Made by a program: the position numbers and the translations under genes
In this document: positions 11,901 through 26,900 of the stretch, piece after piece
Layout: every line of letters begins with the position of its first letter
Position numbering within the stretch: position 1 is the stretch's first letter
Source: Casuarius casuarius
Lineage: Eukaryota > Chordata > Aves > Casuariiformes > Casuariidae
Assembly (NCBI GenBank): GCA_003342895.1
Contig: PTFA01000087.1
Span: forward strand, 2,380,708 to 2,444,707
Length of the DNA stretch: 64,000 bases
Direction: 5' to 3'
Notes under the pieces: generated by a model
What the model was told of the DNA's origin: nothing
Database searches by the model: none
Seen by the model: only the letters and a program-made list of their open reading frames with translations

Positions 11901-14900
11901 ACTACAGTTCATGAGCTACAAAAACGTGGCATGTCTTCATTAATAAACAGTTTACTAATAAAATGGTCATTAATAGCTGTTTAATCTTTGTTTTGTCATC
12001 CTGTGTGAACCTCCTGCCCTGATTTCATCCCAAAGCACTACTCTAAGGCAGAAAAAAATGAAACAATTGTGGGTCAGATTTTTATTATGCACTTAAGTGA
12101 CTTAGAAACACAAAATCTATTAACTCTTAATGGTGCTTCTCCTTCTAAATCATGCAGACGATTTTAAATCCATCTAATAATGTAGTATTAATTGGGTTAG
12201 GAGGATGCATGCCCTTTTGAAGTGAGGGAATGAGAAAAAAGCACAGAAAACAGATAATGGACAGAATTTAGGCAGCTATTGTGGAGAAAAGGAGGAATTT
12301 GCAAGAGGGTTGATTGCTTTTTATGATCATTAAGAACAGCTCTAGTCATGCTGTCCAAGATCAGAACAACAGTAATCAGCTTTCTGGTTAAAATAATTGG
12401 CTGGGAGGGTCAAGGAGGCTCCCATCTCCCAAAACGTCTGTGGACAGCGCTACACAACAAGGAGGTCCTGTAAGTAGGCAAGAGTGCTAATTTCTTTAGA
12501 AGCATCATATATTTGTTGCTATGGGTGCCAAGGATACCACCAGCTGATGCCCCTAGGCAGACTGTTCTGTGCCTCAGCCATCTATTAAAGCATCACTAAG
12601 AAAAAGACAAAGAAACAGGAACTTTTAAAAAAGAAAACCCTTAGAGGATGGTTCAAGCTTAAGAAAAAAAAAGAGCAAATACTGAGGAACGGAGTGGGCT
12701 GGGGGAATTCATGTTATGCAGTTGTAGTCAGTGGAGATAGGAGGCTCCTCCTCAGAATTATTACAACTATTAAATTACTTCTTAATTATTAAATTTACTA
12801 TTAAGTTTATTATTACAGCATGCCAACTGGGCTCCAGCTCTGCCTTGGTCTCTGGAGGCTCTCCTCCCCCCACGGATCCTACAGGCTGCCTAGAGAGTCC
12901 TGCAGGCTCAATTAGCAAGGTGCATGAGGCTGGCTGATGTCAACCCCACTCTTCACCTTCAAATGCTGGATTACAGACTCTAGATATAGGGATATTCTTT
13001 GAATGAGCTGAAGTTTGGATTTCTTTTACAGCTAATTGGCTGAAGCAGCTGCTTTTAAAAATGGGTTTAAAAGTACTGATTATTTCTGCTAATGTTTTAA
13101 AAACATAGGACATAAACAAAACAATATCAAAGATGCAGTGTTACCACTCAGGCCTTGTATCCTACAGGGATTATCCCCAGTACTAATTATTCAGAGCTGA
13201 CATCTCAAAGCCCAAACAATTCATTTCTGCCATCCGCTTTTATGATACAGGTCCATATTAAAATCAGTCTATGGCATGGAAATAGGTTAGGTGGAGTATC
13301 AAAACACTTGTCCTCATTGTGAGAAATGGTTCTCACAAAGAAGCCCTTTCCCCCAGGATTAGTGAGCAGTGGAATGCAACCCTGTCTTTCTAAAGAAAAA
13401 AAAAAAACACAAACACTTTAGATACTTTCTCCTCCAGTTTTGAAAGAGGAGAAGAAAGGGTGGAAGACAAGAGGATTTTAGCTTCAGGAAATTGGGAACT
13501 GAAGGGAATCTAAAGGTTTAATGAAAGCGACTAGCCTTCATCTTACACAAAGCACTCCTGCACAATTAAGTACATGCTTAACATCCCTGTCCAGTTATTA
13601 AATCACTGCGAGTTAAACGTATTTGCATTACATTTAACTTGTTATATGTTAAATATGTTGAAAAATATGTTAAAAGCCTTTACTGAATCATGGCAAACAT
13701 TTCTCTGATTATTTTAATTTCCATAACACAGACCAAATGACTATTATCTAGGAATATACGAAATCTCTCCTGGCATGCTTTTTATCATCTGTATTATTAT
13801 TTGTAAGATACAAATGCAAGATCGCTTCTTGTTGATCTGTTCATGTTGCCAGACACCACTGGAGACAGGCAGTTCACCCATGCCATCCAAAGAACAGACA
13901 AACAATGGCAGCATTTGGGTTAGTGAGCCAGAAGATACTCAAGTCAGCATGAGGAGGAAAAAGACAAACTCTGGTATTTGCTGGGAAGGGAACACTACTA
14001 CAAGTAAGAGAGAAAGCCAGTGGTTAAAAAAAAACATTCTCTCCAAGCAGGCTTTAGGTCTACTGATTTCACCAATGGCAGACACACGGATAAACTGGAC
14101 CTTGCTTATTTATAAAGCTCATTAAGACTTGTGCTGCACGACTTGGTAGGGATGTTGCCCATGCCTTCTGCAGAGCCAAGGTTCCCCTCTGTCTACAGAG
14201 AGCCATCAGTAACTGTATAATAATTGGATATACACAGCTAACAGCACTAACATTTTCTTACCGAGAGGTGGTCCATGTGTAATAAGAATATCTATTCCAT
14301 CTGGAATAAGGTTCCATTTCTCTAATAGTGCTTGGCCTCGTGGAAGATTAAAGCCCCAGCCATAAAACCAAGGTTGCCTGCCAAGAGAGGAGGAGAATGA
14401 CTTCAGTGCTACTCCCATGTATTGGTTACCTAATTAAAATACAGAGATTGACTCTTCACTAGCATGGAATTTGGAGACACAAATGGCATTCATTTTCTTA
14501 TTTCTATGCACAATAAAACTCTTTCCAAATGGCCAGTGTTATTTAACATGTGTGGAGAATCAGTGTAGTTCTTACCAGTTTAAGTAGGCAGCATACAGTA
14601 AAATATTCATCGTATTCCTCCAACTAGATGAGAAGTAACTATTACAAGACCTAGATAGCAAGATCTCCATGCATGGATCAGTGTGCTGGACTCCCATGGT
14701 ATCTAGAAGAACACCTGCCTCAGATAGGTACGTGTGGATATATGCTTCACATTAGCTCATTTAACGTTTACCCCTGAGCCTACGACTCGCTGGGCAAAGA
14801 TAGACCCTGGCACAACAGATTCTGTTACAAAGCTGGAGACATCATCTGTGCTGTTTTGTTTTCCTAATTGGAAGCATCACATCAGAACAAGAATACCGCT

Positions 14901-17900
14901 TCTTTTCTTATATATAATTTTCCTGTGTCCTCTAGTGTGTTGACTTGCTTTTAAATAAGACTTTACATAATCAAGATTTCTTACAAGACGGGCATTTACA
15001 TTTTTTAAAACATATTCATGGAACAGCTCATCACGGAGCAGTGGGACTGTAACACTGCCAGTCAGAATATAATTTATCTGTATATTGCCATCCCATTGAT
15101 TAAAAAACTGTATTTCACAGCAATTATATCACAGTGGTAAATTATGTCTTGCTGACTATGCTCTAATTCTAGGTCATAAAATTGAGGGGTTAGTTTTAGG
15201 TTGGATTTTTTTTTTTTTTACTTTTTTGACTGACATGTTCTAGCCATATCCATATTTGGAGAACAACAAATAGGCTGCTGTGATTTAATAAGGTTTATGA
15301 TAATTGCAGCCTTAGCATTTATAAATACATACACATCAACCAAAGTTCCCTTTGAGATGTTACTTTGTTGAAGAAAGCTTTACACTCCCTCTCTGCATCA
15401 AAAGGCAGAAAGAAAGATTCCTTTTAAAGAAATTCTCTGAACTCCTCTTTACATCATGTATGGCAAAGACAAAAGAAAATGCCCATAAAGCTATTATTCA
15501 TCCTCTTCCATTACTGATGCTTGACTAACATTTCAAAAATTAGCATGTCTGCAGTCTCCATGATGATATATTTCCCACTTCTTCTTTCGGGATGCTGCAA
15601 AGCACATGTCGATTGAAAGCAGCTTAAAAAATACAGAGCTTGCTAAAATATAAAGGGACGTGGCTTACCCGAGAGAAGAAAATTCTGGTAAAATGAAAGG
15701 CAGAAGGGGGTTTCGCAGAACGTTTCCTTTCTTGTATGGACAACAAGAGCCTTAACTTTTCTCTATACATGATGGAGGGGCTTCCTGCATCCAGGGCGCA
15801 GCGCTCCCCTCCTCGCTCTTCATCACGCCATGCTCTGGGCAAGCAGGTGTCCCGGCAAACAAACGTGACACTTTGTCCATCTGCCTTTGGAACCGGGAAT
15901 ATATCTCAGCCTCCAGAAGCTAGGAACAGCGATGTGAAGAAGAGCTGCTAAAAGCAGCAGCAACGGAGGAGAAACTTTGTTCTGGGTCACGTTGCTCAGA
16001 GCAAGGACTAGCTGGGCAGCTGACTGAGGAAGAGCCAGCCTCTCCTCAGCCCCCACCTCCTGAAGACACCTGTACCTTTCAAATCACCATTTTTTGGTTA
16101 CCTATTCACCTTACAGCAGGCTTTCCTCCCACGAAACCTGGCACCTGGCTCGCAGGTATATGACGTCTCACCTTTCGCCTGCTGGGGTGATAGGGAACTC
16201 CTGGTCCATTTACTGGCTTATTTTGCAGCAAGCTCCCTGCATAACACAGGCACGCAGAGCCAAACTGCACTCTGCGGAGTTTGAGCAGAGTGACTTTATG
16301 CTCTGCTCACCATTGACAGAGTGTGAGTATTTCTACCTCACAGGAATGCTGTGAAAATAAATAAACTGAAGCCTGTGAGGTGCTCAGCTATTGCAGAAGT
16401 GGGAAGCTTTATAAAAATATGCAGAGGTTCTCAGGCTTGCATACCAGACCTTAAATGCTAAGTATCTTCCTGCACCAAGATGAAAATATTAAACAATTTG
16501 GCAAATAGTATTCAGGCCCAGGGCAAGTTTTCCAGGAGCAAAACCTCACTGATGAAAAACATTTGTAAGGGCAAATAGGAGGCAAACAAAGCATTGTTGT
16601 GGTAAATCCCACTTTAGCTTTTAAACCCACTGAAAGAGTCACCGAATTGAGTCCCCTGCTCGCAGCCGTCGCTGGCCCTGCTGTCCCACACCTTGCAGCT
16701 GCGCCAGGCACCGCAGGGTGGCCCATGACCGCTCCGCTCTGCTCCCCCAGGAACAGATCAATATTTGCCGAAGAGAAAAAGCTCACAAATCTATAGAATC
16801 ATTATTTTAAGAATACAATGAAGTGTTTAGAAAGCGAAATAATCGCGCCTGTCAGAGGTCCTGTCAGAAGTCAGTTTAATCCTGTCGAAACCCGAATGAC
16901 CACGAATGGCCTACGCAGAGGGGAGAGCCCAGGCCGGCCGCCACGATGCTGGGCCTGCCAGTGCCACTTTTGAAAAAGCCCGTTTTCCCTAGTGAATAGG
17001 CATGATCTGCTTATTAAGACGAGAGGCGCCTTCCCCCTTCCCGCCCGCTCTCCCGTCGCAGCGGCAGGGCCTCTGCGCCCGAGCTAAGGGTCGCTAAGTT
17101 ATGCACGCTGGAGCTGCTCTTTTGTGACGGGGAAACGCTCCAGCTTGGGTGATTTGCAATTATGCTGTCTTTTGTGACAATCCCAAAATGGAAAGAAATG
17201 TCTGGAATATTTTTGGCAAAAATCTGAACGCCAAGAAACGCTTCAGCGGAAGATGTTAGCGTGCTCTACATGTAAGAAAAGAAAGGAAAACCGTATACTT
17301 CAGTGCCCCCCCCACAAAAGTAAAACTGTCTTTAGAGCCCACAGGGATTTTATAAATCCCCAACTCCCTTCTTCTGCAATGTTATTGTAAAACAGCCATC
17401 AAAGTTTCTGAGCAGGGAAAAAAAAAATCTTTAATACTTACTAACCAGTCTGTGACCTGGATATCATGCAAAGACAACTTTGTCCCAAATTTCCATTTAT
17501 TATGGAACTGGAAAATAAAGTTAAAGTCTTAATTCAAGCACAGAATTTTTGGATCCCTTTTTCAGTGCTTAATCAGGAAAAAGTGTAATTTTTTACATAA
17601 TTTTTTTCTCAAGAATATGTCACAATTTACAAAGAAAATACCATAATATATGTTCTATAAGAGAAAAATCTGCTATTCTCAAAAAGAAAAAAGATGCAAG
17701 GAAAATGTATTTGGCAATTAGGGACATACATCATGAACATATTTCACTTCTGAAGTAAAGCGCTCATGTGTAGAAATGTACTTTGATTTAGGTTTTATCG
17801 TCTTAAAGTGGACAGTGTGAGTCTCTCGATATACTATTGAAATTCAACGGTATTATTATTATGATAAGAATAATGATTGTCTACGTATCAGGTTCTAGGG

Positions 17901-20900
17901 GAAAAACATATTGGAAGTGAAATTGTTTACAGCACAATTAACCTTGTGTTAAAAACATGAGCAAGTTTTGCAGGTCAAATAATCTACCATTCAAAAAGGG
18001 CTGAATTATCAGAATTTGTGCTAGCAATCGGATGTTGCTTTATGTACTGAATTTCTATCTTTCTGTTCTAAAGTAACCATTGGAATAATTTTCTTACAGA
18101 ATGATAGTTGCTATGACAACCATAGCAAATTTTCCTTTTCTGAAACAGATGTCTCATTTAGTTGAAAATTAGAATGTGAAAAACCCATGGGAAAAATTAA
18201 TTCAAACTTTAACAGAACACTGACTACAATGTAATCTCTTATAGGTTAACCCCTTAACATCTTTCTGCACTCTTATAGTAACCTTCTCATAAATTCTAAT
18301 TAAACCAGTTTAACCTCCTATAAATGACCTTCTTAGCTATCATTAGCGCTTTAGTTGTCTTTGAAGGGAGCATTTCTGCTACAATAACAGAAAAAGTCAT
18401 AGTAAAAAAAAGTGGTCAAATATATTACTGCCTTAATTATTTATCCGTATTTTTTCTTTCATTCAGCCACTACTGGAAAGAGCTACCATGTAGTCCAAGC
18501 GTTCTTTTGTCATTTAAATGGGGCATAACTTAGTTTTGCATGTGATTTACTGTAAAGGGCTGTGATGCACTACACAGTTTTGACCTGTAATTCATGTGAA
18601 AATTGAAGGTTTTCAATTTTCAAACCACTGGTATACATCTCAATTTGCTCAGCAGATGTACAAAAGCGGACACAAAAAGGATACTTGACCAGGGAAACCT
18701 AACAATGTGCACAGATTTTTCTATTAGAAGCAACGAGAGAGTGAAATCTGATTCTTCGTTACTTTGATTCCACCGTTTTAACCTAAAAACCAGATTCCTT
18801 CCTCTCTGTGCACTTACTAGCTCAACATGAACCTCCTCAGTACTTGTCGGGCAGCTAGCAACGAACAGCGCAGGCAGCCCATGGGCAGTCAGGGACATGT
18901 TCCCACCATGGCACTGCCCTTAGTGCCTGCAGGTTGTGAGGCACCGTGAGAACTTCAGGACTGCAAAATCTACTGTGGCAGCTTCATCTAGGTTGTCCAG
19001 TTGATTAAGACAAAACCTGCCACCAGCAGGCACAAAATTAATCTTGTTGACTTCAAGGGATAACTCTGGTGCCTAGTCCAGTATCTGCAGAGTACTACCG
19101 GTGGGAAACGACTGTAGCATAGCCGATAGTATATCAAAGGGATTGGTGGGCAACATTTGGCAAACACCTTAATAGCAGAAAATATATAATTAAAATACAA
19201 TGTGAAGATCATCATATCTCCTCGTTTCTGCAGAGTTTCCTAGAGAAATCTTTTTTACAATTGAAAGGCATATTCTCTCACTATAATTTCTTTACCTAAA
19301 AAATAAATTTAAAAGGCTCACAAGAACATGTATCTTGTTCCAGTCTTTTCCCCACAACAGTTGTCATTTTTCTCCTTTAAGAAAATAAGAAGATATTGGC
19401 CAGTGACTGTACAGAAGCTCAGTAGGAAAAGAATGGACCAAATCAAATGCTCCCTTGCATTATAATTGTACAGCTGCACTTATTCAGCATTAGAAGATTG
19501 GACTATGCATGCTGAAAGCCATATCGGCAAAGGTAACCAGTGAAGAAACATGGAGCATAGAAAAACAGAATCAGCCGTGGTAATCACAGGTAAAGATGAG
19601 TTCATACTCAGAGATGAAAAAGGTGAATTCCCACACATCCTAATTCCCAGCCCAAGAAATCTCACTGTTGGACACTTCAGTCTAGTTTTCCTCTTTTTGA
19701 TTTTATCTTATTACTCCTAGTTACAGTTCTATGAGCCACACTGAATACCTTCCTTGCTTGCCTGGTGTTCACATCTTTCAGGTGTTCATATTTTTATATT
19801 CCCCGACACTGCATTAGTTGTGTTTTAACCAGTCTCTATAATTAGCTTTTCTTTTAGCTCTTCCTCAGTAAGTAACTCTACACAGCTCATTGAGTACTTC
19901 TGCTGCTCTACTGCTCTTTACTAATGCCACCCTCAGTTTTCCAAGTAAGGATTCATAAAAGTGCATGCTCTTTTTCTGGCATTAGTTGTTTCTACATCTA
20001 AAGTACCTGTAAAATAACACTATTCTTTTTGTCTTTTTTCCTCACATTCAAATGGTTTGTCCTAAACAGGCAAGAGACTGAACTAGCTATTAGGCCATTA
20101 GTGCAAAGAAGCACTGGTAGGGCACTGTTTGTTTACAGGCTTTGAATTGGTGTCCATCGTCTTGGCATCTGAGCATTTCACCAGCACAGCTGAGGTTTAA
20201 AGAACAATGGGGTTCAGAAGCTGAGAGGAGTATGAGGAGACATATGACTAACTTCCATGTGAAAGAAATGGCAAGACACGGGTGGTGTATTTTTTAGAGA
20301 AGACATATGAAAGAAGTGTACAGAAGAACTGAATTACACAAAAAGAAACTTACACTCATTCATAATATTGGAACAGGGGATATAAATGAAAGCACAGGCC
20401 TCACACTTAAAGCTAATACATGCAAATGATAGTTAATCTCATACATGATTATTCTCCGGAACTCATGGCACACAGTGCAGCTCAGCAGGTGGGAAGGAGA
20501 AGGCAGAAGGGAGGGGAAGGTAGGTGCAGCCTTACTCGAGGAGTCTGGAGCAAACAGCAAGTTGAATTTAGATCCTCTATCAGTCTGTTAGCCACAACAG
20601 TATCTCTCTTCCATGTGCAAGTTTGCTGTGGTTTTCTTTTTTTCCTACTTGCTCTGATCTGAGGTTGTCATTCTTGAAACTTTGAATCAAATTAAATTAC
20701 TGTTTTCACAGAAGGAAAGGAGTGTAAAAACCAGAATATGGCCCTTTGTCAGTAATTATTTCTTTTGCAATTCTAGTTACACATGAAATCATTCATCTTT
20801 TGTTTAGTAACGGATTTCATACATCTCTGACTGGAAAGAAGAAAGTGAGCTGTGACTAATAGGAACTGATCATTTCTAAACATTAATCTGTTATAAAACA

Positions 20901-23900
20901 ATGAAAAGTAAAATGAAATCTACTTTATCTTCATAACAAGAAAAAGGAAGATAACAGATAAGGAGAAAAATTAATGAAAAACTGAATTTAAAACATGCCA
21001 ACACCAAATGCAAATAGTTTATTTCATTCTGCTGGGAGCCAAATGATAATATCCCATCTGATATTTTTTAAAATAATAAAATAAAAACCACAAACAAACT
21101 TAAAAGCTGATTTGGAATAACTAGCCAAGAGATTCAGTGTTGAGGGTATGTATGCAGAACTGTGAAGACTTTCATCATGCTCCTACAGATTTAATGCTGG
21201 GGTTAAGGTGGTTATCTCCTGATGTCTCAGGGTTTGTTCCCTCAGTTTCTCTGACTGTCAGTATTAAAAATATAGGTACAGCTCAGTTACCAGGACTTTA
21301 CTTCACATGTTGATAACTGATAGTCACAGACAGAAGGAGGGTTGAGAGAGAGGAGTGAAACAGCACCTTGGCCAACGGTACAGTCAGCACCTCATTTTAA
21401 AATGTGCAACTTCACATGCATGGGCCAATCAACTAGGAAAAATTACTCAAGGCTCATCTACACATGGCATCTTTACAGTTTTTCACTATCAAATGACCAG
21501 ACAGGTAGAGAAACAGGTTCTTCTTCCACACAGGTACATCTGGCTAGTTAGGGTTTCCTGTAATCCTCTAGGACTTTGCAGAAGTCTGGTAACTGTGGAG
21601 ACAGAATATGCTTTCAAATGGAGATGCTACGCTTGTGATTTTTTTATGATGCAGCACCTGGAAGGACTCTCCTAGACAAAACATAACTAAAATATGTAGG
21701 ATGTGCAATAGGTGCACTGAGAATCAATAAAAAAGGCCCTCACAGTAGCCACTTCTCAGTTTAGTAACACACCAGGTTTACATTCTTTTCTCAAAATACC
21801 AGGAGTAATTAGGCCATATGGACTAACTGTCTGCCAGTTTTTACTTTTTTTCCTTTCTTTTTTGTTTTTTTTCCACTTTTTCAGAATATTCAAAGCCATT
21901 TTGAGTTAGACAAGCATGAAAATGCTTCCAAAACTAATAATATAGCACATGTATAGATGCATAAAGTATATTATTTTTAACGTTTACAATTTAGCAACAG
22001 ATGAACTTATTTCTTGTTAAAAAAGCACATACTGATACCTCATATGCTATGTTCCTACCTGAATTGAGCAACATCCAAGTAATCCTAAATATTTTCCTAA
22101 TATTCCTAATAATCCTAATATTTTCCTGCAGTCCTAAATTCACCCTGCAATACAGTGGGGGGATCCAAATGCTGCAATATAACTTTTTATACCAAAAATA
22201 TACAACTTGAACAGCTGGATGTTGATTCAGCTAGCTACAAATTCTGAAATATCCTTAAAAAAAAGAAAAACATATATTTATCTGATGTAAATTACCTAAT
22301 TCTGTGAGCTTTGTTAGAAATCTGACATTCACAGATCTAGCCCTCTGTTTTAATATTGGTTCCAATTTATTCTACTGTCATACTGGTGAAGAAAATCCTC
22401 ACATTAATTCACATTAAACAACAGTAATTTACTAAATATTTCAATAGTATTAATATATTAATAATATTAATTTATTTTATGAATAACAAATCCAAAACAT
22501 GCCTTCTGATCTTAAACAGCACCATAACAAGGGCTAAAGTACTGTTTTTTTCCCCCTAAAATCCAGTCAGGGAAAAGAGAAAGAACTGAGATGCACTGTG
22601 TTGCACTTAGTTCCTGTGACAGTGTCTCTCTGTACAGTTCTTAGACTATAATGTGAAGTTGCCATCTACTCATCAATGTAGTAGTGCACTACTAAGGAAA
22701 ATGCATACATACAAGCTAGTGTGAAGTAGGGAGGTTGATTCTCACCAGGTGTAAATGGTTCAAAAGCTGGTGGAGTGCTGCCAATTTACTCCAGCTGAGA
22801 ATCAGCTCCATGTAGATCTGCTCCAAACTAGTTAGCTATTTGTGTTTCTCTTGGAATAGCGCCAAAGGGCTCATGGCAGTACCCAACTGTGTTTACATCT
22901 TTGAAACATCCTGCAATTGCTGCTGTCTGAGACTACAGACTACAGATAGAGTTGGAAGTCCTTTTGTTCATGCAAAAAAATAATAAAAAAGCTCCAAAAC
23001 AACAAAAAAGCACTTTAAACTTTAAAATCAGCTCTGTCTCATAAAATTAAACTTTTAAGCGAATGTGAAAAATAAAGAGAAAACTGCTGTGGGGGATTGC
23101 TATTTCACTTGTGTGGTTTATGAACTGCAGGAAAGTGAAGCCAATTCCCTGTGGTGAGATTACAGGTCTCTTCTTCTATAGGTCTTAAATTAAAAACCAG
23201 CTGAAGCCAAAGTGAGCTAGTTTACTGGATCAGAAGATTCAATTATTTCTTCTAAGTTACTGAATCTGAACTACTTCATTCTAATAATATACTACTAATA
23301 ATTACTGCCCAAGAAAGGACTTTTTCCCCCAAGCTAATTAAACTAAAGCAATATATTTTTCTACTACTCTCAAATTTAACTAAAGCTAGAAGCATTTGCA
23401 ACAAAACAAGCAAATGCAAATCCCGCCTCATGTACAGAAATATAAAGCCACACATTATCTTTAGTCATCACAAGGAACAGCACTTATCCCAAAATATTAT
23501 GTGAAATGCTCGTAACTTCTGATCTATATTACACGTGCATGCGCACACCTATACATGCACACATAGACAGTGAAAAGGCCTGCACTCTTGTACAGACACA
23601 GTAGAGGAACATGACTGCGGAATGGTTGCAAAATACCTTTGCTTGGCTTCAGTAACTGTTTAAACTCACTCTGCAAGAGATCACTGTGAAATGTGCCAGA
23701 GAATTGATCCATATCCATCATACGCCAGTATGTGTGAACATGCAGTATACAAAGGTGTTTAACTTACTATTTTTTCTCTAATGTGACTGTTCTAGGATTG
23801 AATTGTTCTCCTCAGCTTTGGGAAACGCTGGGGAAAACCCTTCTTTGAGAAAAAATGTTTTCTGGAAAGTTCATTAACAAAAAGAGAAGAGGAAGAGAAG

Positions 23901-26900
23901 AGGAAGAGGAAGAGAAGAGAAGAATTTTAAACTGCTGTGATTAAAAAAAATCTTGGGGACACGGAAGAGTAAAATTCTTAGGAGCACATAATACCTGAAA
24001 TTTATCACATTGGTCTAACTACAATGATATATATGGGCTAGGACAGGTGTATTTTGGTCTACATTTTCATTCACTCACATACCTATTGCAGAGTTTAATT
24101 AGTTAATAGCAACTATGTTCCTTTAACATGACATAGAAAATTCACTTGCAGTCTGAGAAATTTTGATTTTGTTTCATAAACATTTTTTCTCTTTCAGCCC
24201 TGTTAATGATTCTTGCTAATTCATTTCAGTCACTTAATTCATACTGCAGTGTTCACTAAAGAGACCTCTCTGGAATTCAGTAAGACTGCTCACACGAGCA
24301 ATGACACCTGTGTACCTAGTGTTTACCGAATGAGACTCAGATCTCCAGTATTTCCATCTCATGTTATGAAAACACTTTCCAGGAAGGGTTGATCACATGA
24401 AATGCACCCTGTTAAACAATGAACCATTAGTAAAGAAAGAAAAAAATGAGGAGAAAATCTGTCCAGTGACCTGTTTCTGCCTTTAAAATAGCCAGAATGC
24501 ACCACAGGTCTCCCTTTCTGCTATCGAAAAACCTTTTATACTTGAAGAGTTATTTGATACAATCCTCCCTGCGCCCCCTCCCCCACCCAGAACATCCGAA
24601 TTTAATAGATCAAAATCATTTTGCAGGGAAAAACATTCCTACCATCTTCCATATGCTGCAAACTAAACTACAGTGTATTGTGGTTTTAAGTGTTTTTAGA
24701 AGCAGCACTTTCCAAAATGGAAAGCAGTTTCTGATAAGTACAGAAGAGGAAATAAAAATATCACTCCAGCATTCCATTAAAATATAATTAAACCTGCATC
24801 TATGCGCCTCAGACTGTAATTAATATATTTTAACAGGATGATCAATTTTGCTTTCTCTCTTCTAAACATGTTGCTATTTCTTACACATCTGTCACATCTT
24901 ACCTACCTTTTACTGAATGCCTGAAATAAAACAACTTCAGCATTCTAACCATAATGATAGAGCCACAGCAGGTTTAGATGTCAAGCTTCTCCCCAAACTT
25001 TCTGAAACACGAGATGTGTCAGTTCTAAATAACTAGCAGAGTCTGTTATTCCTACTCATCATTTTCATTTTCTTCAAGAACCATGTCAGTCTATCTAAAT
25101 TACTCATTTCTATTGCCAACCTCAAAGGCACTGATTAAGAAAGAGCTCCAAACAGCTCCTGACTTTCAAAATCAGGGAACATCCACTGTTCTAAAAACGT
25201 ATCTCTGAGCAACTAAAACCCAGCATTCCATAATATTTCCATGTCCAGCATTCTGTAAAGTCTTGCACTCATAGAACTAGACACAGAAAAAAGTTACCTG
25301 TTCCAAAATCTACTTAATCTAATATTTACAAGAATTTTAAAGTAGTACTTTTTTGCTTTAGAAAACAGTACAGAGGTAAATGTGCTCTCTTTATTTGTAT
25401 TTTTATCTCTTGACCAAGTGAGGGTGCAGAAAGGAGAGAACATAGGAGGATCAGCTATTTTACTTACAAAAACTTCTAGTATGGTTGTGTTCAATAACAA
25501 ATTTTTGAGTCCCTATATATTTTCCTCATGTGCAAGACAGTGAATAGTTTGGGGGCAGATTTGAAAGGGAGCATAAAGAACTAAGAATCAGAGCGGTCAA
25601 TTTGAGGCAGAAGAATAGTAATTATTTTCTGTCAATTTTACAGGAGATGAAAGCTGCAATGTAACATCTTACACAGCTCCTGCTCTCTATATAAGCCATG
25701 CTCCCAGCTTGGGGGTACATTTTGTTAAACGAAGACAATCTTTTATTTTAATACAGTTTCATTTTAATTGATGTTCACCTCAGTGACTGTAAAGATTTGC
25801 ATAAGATCTGGGAAAGTAAACATTAGATGACTCATCACTTGCAAAATGAAAGTGTGTCCCTCTCATGAAATGAACCTATAAATCCTTGTTATGTTATTTT
25901 ACTGATGGAAACTGAGTTCAGTGAGGAATGACAGAGACTATTATAGCTGTTCTTGGAAAGATGGAGGAGGAAAGCACTGAAACAGAGACTTAGGTTATGG
26001 GTGGGCTAGAGTGGGTGTGAAATGAAAATAAGTCTGTCTCATTTTTTCCCTTTGCATGCTCTTTTAAACTATTACAGTTACACATGGAAGTTACCATTCC
26101 CTCTATCCAAAGTGCGCATGTGTGCATGCATAGGCACAAACGCACACACATACACGCAGGCACGCGCGCACAAACACACACAAAAGGAGAGAGAAATTTT
26201 GAGTAACAAAGTCACCGACTGGAAAACAAAAAAAACAAAGCAGGAGAGAGTTACAGAGCTATGGCTAAAGCCCACTGATCATATTGGACTATACAGCTTG
26301 AGTAAAGACACTCAGCTGCATGTTGTAATAATACAAATAGACATAGTGCATCAACAGTAGGGCTAATAGGTTGGAACAGCATTGCAGACCTAACACCAAA
26401 ATGGGAGGAAGATTTGAAGAAATAAGCCCCCTACCAAGGTTGCTCTGGGCTGAACTGGAGGCTGATACTCACTACGGCAACCTACAGGATGATCTACTCT
26501 TCACTGAGATGAACTCAGCCATCTTCTTTGACATAGCCAAAGCGTAGCCAGGATCTGGATCTGTATGTAATGAACTTGTACAAAAAAATCAAGTGGAAAG
26601 GCCATATGTAACAATACACTTGCATCTATAGGAATAAAAGAAAGTGCTGTTTAGAAAACAGTGCTCACTTCACAGCATTAGCATCTCACCTGCTATTTTT
26701 GGCACAAGTCTCCAACAGTCAACAAAACGACAAATGAAGATCTGGCCCACTGAATGTCCCTGACCCAGAATGCTAAGCTCAATAAAAACAGTACTTGAAC
26801 AGGAAAAAACAGTCTCTCCCAACACCCCTATCCTTCTTCACTAGGTTCCCATTATCGGAACAAAAATGCTGTATCAGAGCCCTCTTGAAAACATTTGAGG

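Larger units (their letters stand above)
9650..14261 (-). other. MPPED1: MPPED1 intron 4
   Basis: About 4.6 kb. It is AT-rich, with a poly-A tract at 11738-11753, a worn ancient-repeat fragment near 10015-10110, and an AT-rich stretch followed by a GC-richer block at 12760-12940. No other gene was seen. Confidence 0.9.
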
